Shown one piece after another: positions 53,854-58,067 of a stretch of DNA of 58,067 bases (position 1 is the stretch's first letter; every line of letters begins with the position of its first letter). Source of the stretch: an uncultured bacterium (lineage in GTDB: Bacteria > Cyanobacteriota > Vampirovibrionia > Gastranaerophilales > Gastranaerophilaceae). A program made the position numbers and the translations under genes. The notes under the pieces were generated by a model, which saw only the letters and a list, made by a program, of their open reading frames with translations, was not told the DNA's origin and did not search any database. The stretch covers positions 1 through 58,067 of the forward strand of contig CACXGY010000031.1 in the NCBI GenBank assembly GCA_902767275.1. Reading direction: 5' to 3'.

Positions 53854-55023
53854 ATGAAAAAAATAAAGTTTATAACACTATTAACACTATTAACTCTGTT
53901 TTTAGCGGGACAGAGTGGCTTTTGTGCGAATAATAGTGTTTTAAGCAAATATAAAAATGCAAGCAAGGCAACCAAAGTACAAGCAATATCAAATTTAAAG
54001 AAACAGCAAGCGGCAGCACATTCAAAGGCACAAAATTTGCGTGTATTAGAGAAGGTTGAATCCAATAAGTTGTATAAAAATCAGAAAAAACTGGAAACAA
54101 ATAGGTCAGTATTAATAACAACACAAAATGAATATAACAGAAAACTCAACGAATTAAACAGAATGAAATCAAGAAAAGCGATTGCAGAAGTTGAGTATGT
54201 AAAAATATATGACGGAATAAAATCAAGAATACGAGAAATATACAAAACCCAAAGAAAGGGCTTTTTCGAACTGTTATTAACATCAAATGATATAAATACT
54301 TTTATAGACAGACTTCATTACGAAGAAATAATAATGAAAGAAGATTATAAAAGAATGCAGGATGCCCGTCAAAAAGCAGAGGAGATTGCAAGATTAGAGC
54401 AATCTATAGCAGCAGAACAGGCAAGTTTAAATCAATCAAGACGTCAATTGTTAAAACAAAAGCGTGATATTGAAAGCAACATTGAGTATAACAAAAAAAT
54501 GATAAATAAACTAAGAACGAACAGAGCATATTATGAACGTTCAGAGAATGAATTAGCAAGACAATCAGCAAGTTTGGAAGCAATGTTGTCACAAAGAACA
54601 CCATCAATGAGTTCAGGAATAAAGGTTACAACAGGATTTATAAGACCGTTAGCGGGTTCTATAACATCGCCATTCGGATATAGAGTGCATCCGATATTTA
54701 AAACAAGGAAATTCCACTCAGGTATAGATATAGCAGCACCAATGAATACACCGATAAAGGCATCAAATACCGGAAAAGTCATAATGGCAGGTTGGTATGG
54801 CGGTTATGGGAAGGTAGTAATTATAGACCACGGTATAGTCAGGGGGCAAGCAATAACGACATTGTATGGACATTTGAATTCTATTTCAGTTCAGCAAGGA
54901 CAACAAGTAAAACAAGGACAAGTAATAGGAAGGGTAGGGACAACAGGATACAGTACAGGCCCGCATTGTCACTTTGAAGTGCGTGTAAAAGGTCAACCTC
55001 GTAATCCGTTGAATTATATATAG
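53854..55023 (+). CDS. EnvC-like M23 peptidase / amidase activator
   Basis: A signal peptide (residues 1-25) is followed by a long coiled coil (about 40-240) and a C-terminal LytM/M23 domain. The M23 motif HxxxD is intact (H288, D292) and HxH is intact (H371, H373). EnvC from E. coli is degenerate and only activates amidases; here the zinc ligands are present, so the protein may also cut peptidoglycan. It sits in a plus-strand run with the microprotein and the LptD-like gene. Confidence 0.85.
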   Translation: MKKIKFITLLTLLTLFLAGQSGFCANNSVLSKYKNASKATKVQAISNLKKQQAAAHSKAQNLRVLEKVESNKLYKNQKKLETNRSVLITTQNEYNRKLNELNRMKSRKAIAEVEYVKIYDGIKSRIREIYKTQRKGFFELLLTSNDINTFIDRLHYEEIIMKEDYKRMQDARQKAEEIARLEQSIAAEQASLNQSRRQLLKQKRDIESNIEYNKKMINKLRTNRAYYERSENELARQSASLEAMLSQRTPSMSSGIKVTTGFIRPLAGSITSPFGYRVHPIFKTRKFHSGIDIAAPMNTPIKASNTGKVIMAGWYGGYGKVVIIDHGIVRGQAITTLYGHLNSISVQQGQQVKQGQVIGRVGTTGYSTGPHCHFEVRVKGQPRNPLNYI

Positions 55024-55031
55024 GATAAAAA

Positions 55032-57140
55032 ATGAGAAAATATTTATTAAGCACAATAATAGCAATTAGTTTATTAAACACGGGATATGCATTCGGGTTT
55101 TCGAATCCGTCTGATTTTACGGGAGGGAATTTCTTTTCTGAACCGTTAACAGAGTTTGAGTATACTCAACCGAACAAAAAATCACGTGAAAAAGAAACAA
55201 TACCACCATTGAAGTTATTGAGATTAAAAATGAAGCACTATAGTGCAACGTCAGAGGAGCGTAAAGAGGCACGTGCAAAGAAAAAGGCGATGAAACAAGC
55301 CTTAAAAGATTATAAGAAAAACAAACTTCTTCAAGATGCGAGTGCGATGGATATACCTACGGATAAAGATATTGAGCACTTGGAGATGGGTGGAGTAGAA
55401 GAATTAAAATCTCCACAGCGTATAATTATTACTTGTGAGGATATGGATTATTCTACAGAAACTTCGATTTTAAATGCAAACGGGAATGTTGTTGTAACAT
55501 TTGTACAAGAAGAAACGACCTTAAAAGCAGACCACTTAGTATATGATAAATGCAGTAATCATTTAAGTGCTGTGGGGAATGTAGTAATTAATAAAAAGGG
55601 CGTAGATGTTTTTGGTGAATCTATAAACGTGGATTTGAATGAAGAAAACGCATTAATTGAAAAACCATTATCAGTTTTGCCAAAGATAAGTATTACTGCT
55701 GAAAGAGGATATGTATATCAAAATAAAATTATACAAGAAAAAGGTAATGTAAAAGTAGATACAAGTTTCCCTATAAATTTAGAACCGCATGGTAAAGCAC
55801 CAAAACTCAGTAGGATGATGTTAGGGGATGATGCTTCGTCATTGGATGATTTTATAGAGAATGGTCAATACAAGATAAAAGTTTCAAACATAATTATCAA
55901 TTCTGATAAAAAGTTAGAATCGTTAGAGTTAAGACGAGCACAAATATATAGAGGAAATAAGAAGATATTTGTAATTCCGTGGATAAGGTTATATACAAAT
56001 AAAAATCATGATTTTGTTGACGGGGATTTCCCGGAAATTGGATCAAGACGGGAATTAGGGATGTTTGTAGGTCCCGGGTGGGCAATAAAGATGCCATTCG
56101 GGTCATTATTAAAGATAGCACCAATAGCGACATATAAAAAGAGGTTTGGTATTGGAGGTTTTGCGAGATTTTTAAGCGGAACAAACACAACAGAGGTTGC
56201 ATACGGAACATCGAGGAATAAATTTATAGTTCGAGGTGAACAAGATTTAGATGATCATTTAAAATTGATTTATGCTGCAAACGATTATTTAGATAACTGG
56301 TTTTTAGGTCGTCGTATGCCTAAATATGGTGCAGATTTAGTTTATAGACAATCGTATAATCATCCAAATTTCTTTATGAAAAAAATGGATATGAAATATA
56401 CGCACCAATTAAGTTTTGGTTTATTTGAAGATCCAAAGCAAGATAAATATTATAAGAAATTACACAGTGAAGGTCATGGTACTGTTCGTGGCAGATATAT
56501 GGCAGAAATTGAACAAAAATTGTTATCATATAGAGATGAGAAAGAATTAAAAGCAGCATCATTAAGTATTGTGGCACAAGGTTCGGCTGCTTTATACGGA
56601 ACGGGTGACACACAATTTATAGGAAGAATAGGGCCTAGACTTCATACTCAATATAAGAGATGGATGCAAGATATTGGATATTTTATGTCAGCGTATGAAG
56701 ATAAGACACCATTACCTGTTTTTGATAAATATAGATATGGACATTCTAATTTATATATAAGAGAATATATAAGATTACACCGATTGTTAACCTTATCGTG
56801 GTTAGGTTCAGTAACTTTTTCTGATGATAGGTATAATAATAGTATATTCCAGGAATGTGCATTTTTCGTAAGTGTCGGACCGGATGATTTGAAGTTGAAT
56901 GTAGGATATGATGTAATCAGAGAGAATGCTTATGTCAATTTTTCAGTAGCATTAGACCCGAAGGGTACCGAAATTCAGTATGACAGATTAGAAGTAAAGA
57001 ATCCGGAAAACTTTAAAGCAGAAGAAAAGAAGTCATATTATGAAGAAGAAAAGAAACAAGTTGTTCAAAAACCGAAAGTTTTACAACAAGCAATTGTAGA
57101 AGAAATAAATGAAACTTATGAAGAAATTGATGACAGATAA
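55032..57140 (+). CDS. LptD-like LPS-assembly outer-membrane protein
   Basis: The protein has a signal peptide (residues 1-22), a charged linker, an OstA/LptA-like beta-jellyroll (about 130-260, NANGNVVVTF, LSAVGNVVINKKG) and a C-terminal part rich in alternating aromatic strands ending in a beta-barrel-type sequence (LNVGYDVIREN). This is the layout of LptD, which inserts LPS in the outer membrane. At 702 residues it is normal. It starts 8 nt after the EnvC-like gene. The C-terminal part differs from proteobacterial LptD, so the assignment is by domain order. Confidence 0.72.
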   Translation: MRKYLLSTIIAISLLNTGYAFGFSNPSDFTGGNFFSEPLTEFEYTQPNKKSREKETIPPLKLLRLKMKHYSATSEERKEARAKKKAMKQALKDYKKNKLLQDASAMDIPTDKDIEHLEMGGVEELKSPQRIIITCEDMDYSTETSILNANGNVVVTFVQEETTLKADHLVYDKCSNHLSAVGNVVINKKGVDVFGESINVDLNEENALIEKPLSVLPKISITAERGYVYQNKIIQEKGNVKVDTSFPINLEPHGKAPKLSRMMLGDDASSLDDFIENGQYKIKVSNIIINSDKKLESLELRRAQIYRGNKKIFVIPWIRLYTNKNHDFVDGDFPEIGSRRELGMFVGPGWAIKMPFGSLLKIAPIATYKKRFGIGGFARFLSGTNTTEVAYGTSRNKFIVRGEQDLDDHLKLIYAANDYLDNWFLGRRMPKYGADLVYRQSYNHPNFFMKKMDMKYTHQLSFGLFEDPKQDKYYKKLHSEGHGTVRGRYMAEIEQKLLSYRDEKELKAASLSIVAQGSAALYGTGDTQFIGRIGPRLHTQYKRWMQDIGYFMSAYEDKTPLPVFDKYRYGHSNLYIREYIRLHRLLTLSWLGSVTFSDDRYNNSIFQECAFFVSVGPDDLKLNVGYDVIRENAYVNFSVALDPKGTEIQYDRLEVKNPENFKAEEKKSYYEEEKKQVVQKPKVLQQAIVEEINETYEEIDDR

Positions 57141-57759
57141 TTATAATAATATAGTAAAAAGTTTAATAGAAATTGGGAAGTTGATGGGGGTAAAAAATTA
57201 TACTCCGGGATATTCAGGCAATATTTCTGCCAGATACGGAAATAATGTAATAATAACCACATCAGGGTCATCAAACGGATATTTAACAGAGGATGATTTT
57301 GTAGAGATAGATTTTAGCGGTAGTGCTATTAATTCTGAGAAAAAGCCATCCAGTGAAAAGTTATTACATATAGAGTTTTATAAACAGAGAGATGACATCA
57401 ATTATATAATACATGTTCATCCGGCGGGATTAAGTGCATTTGCGTCTTCAGGAAAAGATTTATTGGAGCCGGTAATGGCGGAGAATGTATATTATTTTGG
57501 CGGGATACCGTTGGCTGAGTATGGAAAGCCCTCATCAATGGAATTAGTAAATAATACGGCAAAATATTTTAAGGATTATGATGCGGTGTTAATGGCAAAT
57601 CATGGGTTTATAATTGGGAGTAAGACATTAGAGGATGCATATCAAAAGTTAGAGATAGCGGAAGAATATGCAAAGACGGTAATATATTCAAATATAATAG
57701 GCGGAGTAAAGCCATTAACAGAAACCCAAGCAAATGAAGTATTAGCAATGCGTGGATAA
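57130..57759 (+). CDS. Class II aldolase/adducin family protein
   Basis: This is a zinc-dependent class II aldolase such as L-fuculose-phosphate aldolase or ribulose-5-phosphate 4-epimerase. Motifs: GNISARYG (substrate loop), TTSGSSNG, HVHPAG (two zinc His) and ANHG (third zinc His). Length is 209. Start ATG 57130 overlaps the LptD-like stop; a longer start at 57109 is possible. The substrate is not decided by the sequence alone. An MtnB-type dehydratase is a further alternative. Confidence 0.85.
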   Translation: MTDNYNNIVKSLIEIGKLMGVKNYTPGYSGNISARYGNNVIITTSGSSNGYLTEDDFVEIDFSGSAINSEKKPSSEKLLHIEFYKQRDDINYIIHVHPAGLSAFASSGKDLLEPVMAENVYYFGGIPLAEYGKPSSMELVNNTAKYFKDYDAVLMANHGFIIGSKTLEDAYQKLEIAEEYAKTVIYSNIIGGVKPLTETQANEVLAMRG

Positions 57760-57767
57760 TATATTAC

Positions 57768-57795
57768 TTGCAAAAACGTGTCTTTAGGATAGAAT
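57768..57795 (+). promoter_or_regulatory. Promoter-like sequence ahead of the right-edge structured region
   Basis: TTGCAA at 57768-57773 and TAGAAT at 57790-57795 are separated by 16 bp. Transcription would start near 57802-57803, just before the first hairpin of the GC-rich region. No ORF start follows within a normal leader distance. Confidence 0.5.
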
Positions 57796-57802
57796 AGTAG
57801 TA

Positions 57803-58067
57803 GCGGGTTATAAAATAACCCAAACAAGTGACAATTAAATAAGGGCAAGCCGAACAAAGGCACGAGCGAAGCGAGAGGCGAAACAGGACTCGGCGGAAAC
57901 GTTGAGTTTTCGACGGGAGTGTGAGCGGTGCCGTTTAACGTGAGGTGCAGAAAACCCAGAAAATGGAAATTAAATAACGTGGGCATGTGGTACTCTGCCG
58001 AGCAAATTGATTAAGTATCAATTTGGGAGAGGGGTAGACACGCTCAGGTTCAAAGAACCTTTTGACA
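57803..58067 (+). ncRNA. Candidate structured non-coding RNA, possibly mobile-element linked (continues or ends at window edge)
   Basis: Base composition jumps: 68 of 120 bases at 57841-57960 are G or C, against roughly one third in the neighbourhood. Stem-loops on the plus strand: GGGTTAT/ATAACCC with AAA loop (57805-57821); ACTCGGCG, GAAA tetraloop, CGTTGAGT (57888-57907); AAATTGAT/ATCAATTT (58004-58024) enclosed by CTCT/AGAG and GTG/CAC; and AGGTTC/GAACCT followed by TTTT (58046-58063), a weak terminator. A long-range GGCAC/GTGCC pairing (57859-57863 with 57928-57932) may close a multibranch part. No credible ORF is seen. I match it to no known family with certainty; an omega-RNA/HEARO-like or other element-associated RNA is one hypothesis. 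Confidence 0.5.

Noticed and set aside
57900-57960. Short TTCGACGGG match reminiscent of the 5' end of tmRNA
   Set aside because: The flanking tRNA-like acceptor and T-arm sequences and a tag reading frame are not found, and the right end does not finish in a CCA-type terminus.
57642-57986. Minus-strand 114-codon open frame across the aldolase end and the GC-rich region
   Set aside because: It is antisense to the aldolase gene, has no ribosome site, and its composition is that of a stem-rich non-coding region.

Overview
The window is a stretch of a low-GC (roughly one-third G+C by eye), densely packed bacterial chromosome. The cell wall and envelope genes (ftsI, murE, an LptD-like protein, TolC plus a MacAB-type pump, an EnvC-like hydrolase activator) indicate a Gram-negative type envelope with peptidoglycan. 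An FlhB export protein and a FliA-like sigma factor suggest a flagellum or related secretion system. TGA is used as an ordinary stop, so this is a standard code 11 genome. The mix of AT-rich cyanobacterium-like housekeeping genes with small uncharacterised membrane proteins and TPR glycosyltransferases is most like a gut or aquatic Vampirovibrionia (Melainabacteria, Gastranaerophilales). This is inference from gene style, not from a marker-gene tree.

Layout. 1-5629: the end of a HEAT-repeat zinc metallopeptidase, then a minus-strand wall cluster ftsI-murE-nagA-like. 5967-11844: a plus-strand operon of two large unrecognised membrane proteins and a GH13-family protein, closed by a strong terminator. 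11905-18963: minus-strand housekeeping genes (nnrD, trmL, a PgsA-like enzyme, a Gfo/Idh/MocA oxidoreductase, panC, panB, yvcK, pxpA). 18964-19399: non-coding, with two hairpins and a terminator. 19400-20911: a small membrane protein, tRNA-Leu(CAA) and an exported protein. 20908-25018: the sigma factor, flhB, aroA and two low-complexity proteins on the minus strand. 25615-31257: a minus-strand cluster of two TPR glycosyltransferase-like proteins, an XRE/zinc-ribbon regulator and a second GH13-like protein. 31395-39380: ribF, a formyltransferase, folE2 (minus), aroQ, then the tolC-macA-macB efflux set. 39416-47152: two GNAT-like proteins, a GT9 glycosyltransferase, initiator tRNA-fMet, an M48-like protein with an altered zinc motif, rsmI, a DUF2229 protein and prmC with two small upstream genes. 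47153-53640: rlmH, mscS, an EF-hand/coiled-coil/lytic transglycosylase protein, a YkgJ-type cysteine cluster protein, rsmG and an NTPase-TPR protein. 53749-57759: a 34-residue membrane microprotein, an EnvC-like M23 protein, an LptD-like protein and a class II aldolase.

Right edge. After 57760 the base composition changes abruptly: by count, 57841-57960 is 57% G+C. There is a promoter-like sequence and many stem-loops but no convincing ORF. It looks like an independently transcribed structured RNA, possibly the leading edge of a mobile element that continues past the window.

The most interesting unexplained parts are this right-edge RNA candidate; the 5967-11844 operon, whose two membrane proteins look like distant paralogues tied to a sugar-active enzyme; the microprotein ahead of the EnvC-like gene; the NTPase-TPR protein next to rsmG; and a set of small lineage-type proteins sharing an N-terminal SFxG-like motif.
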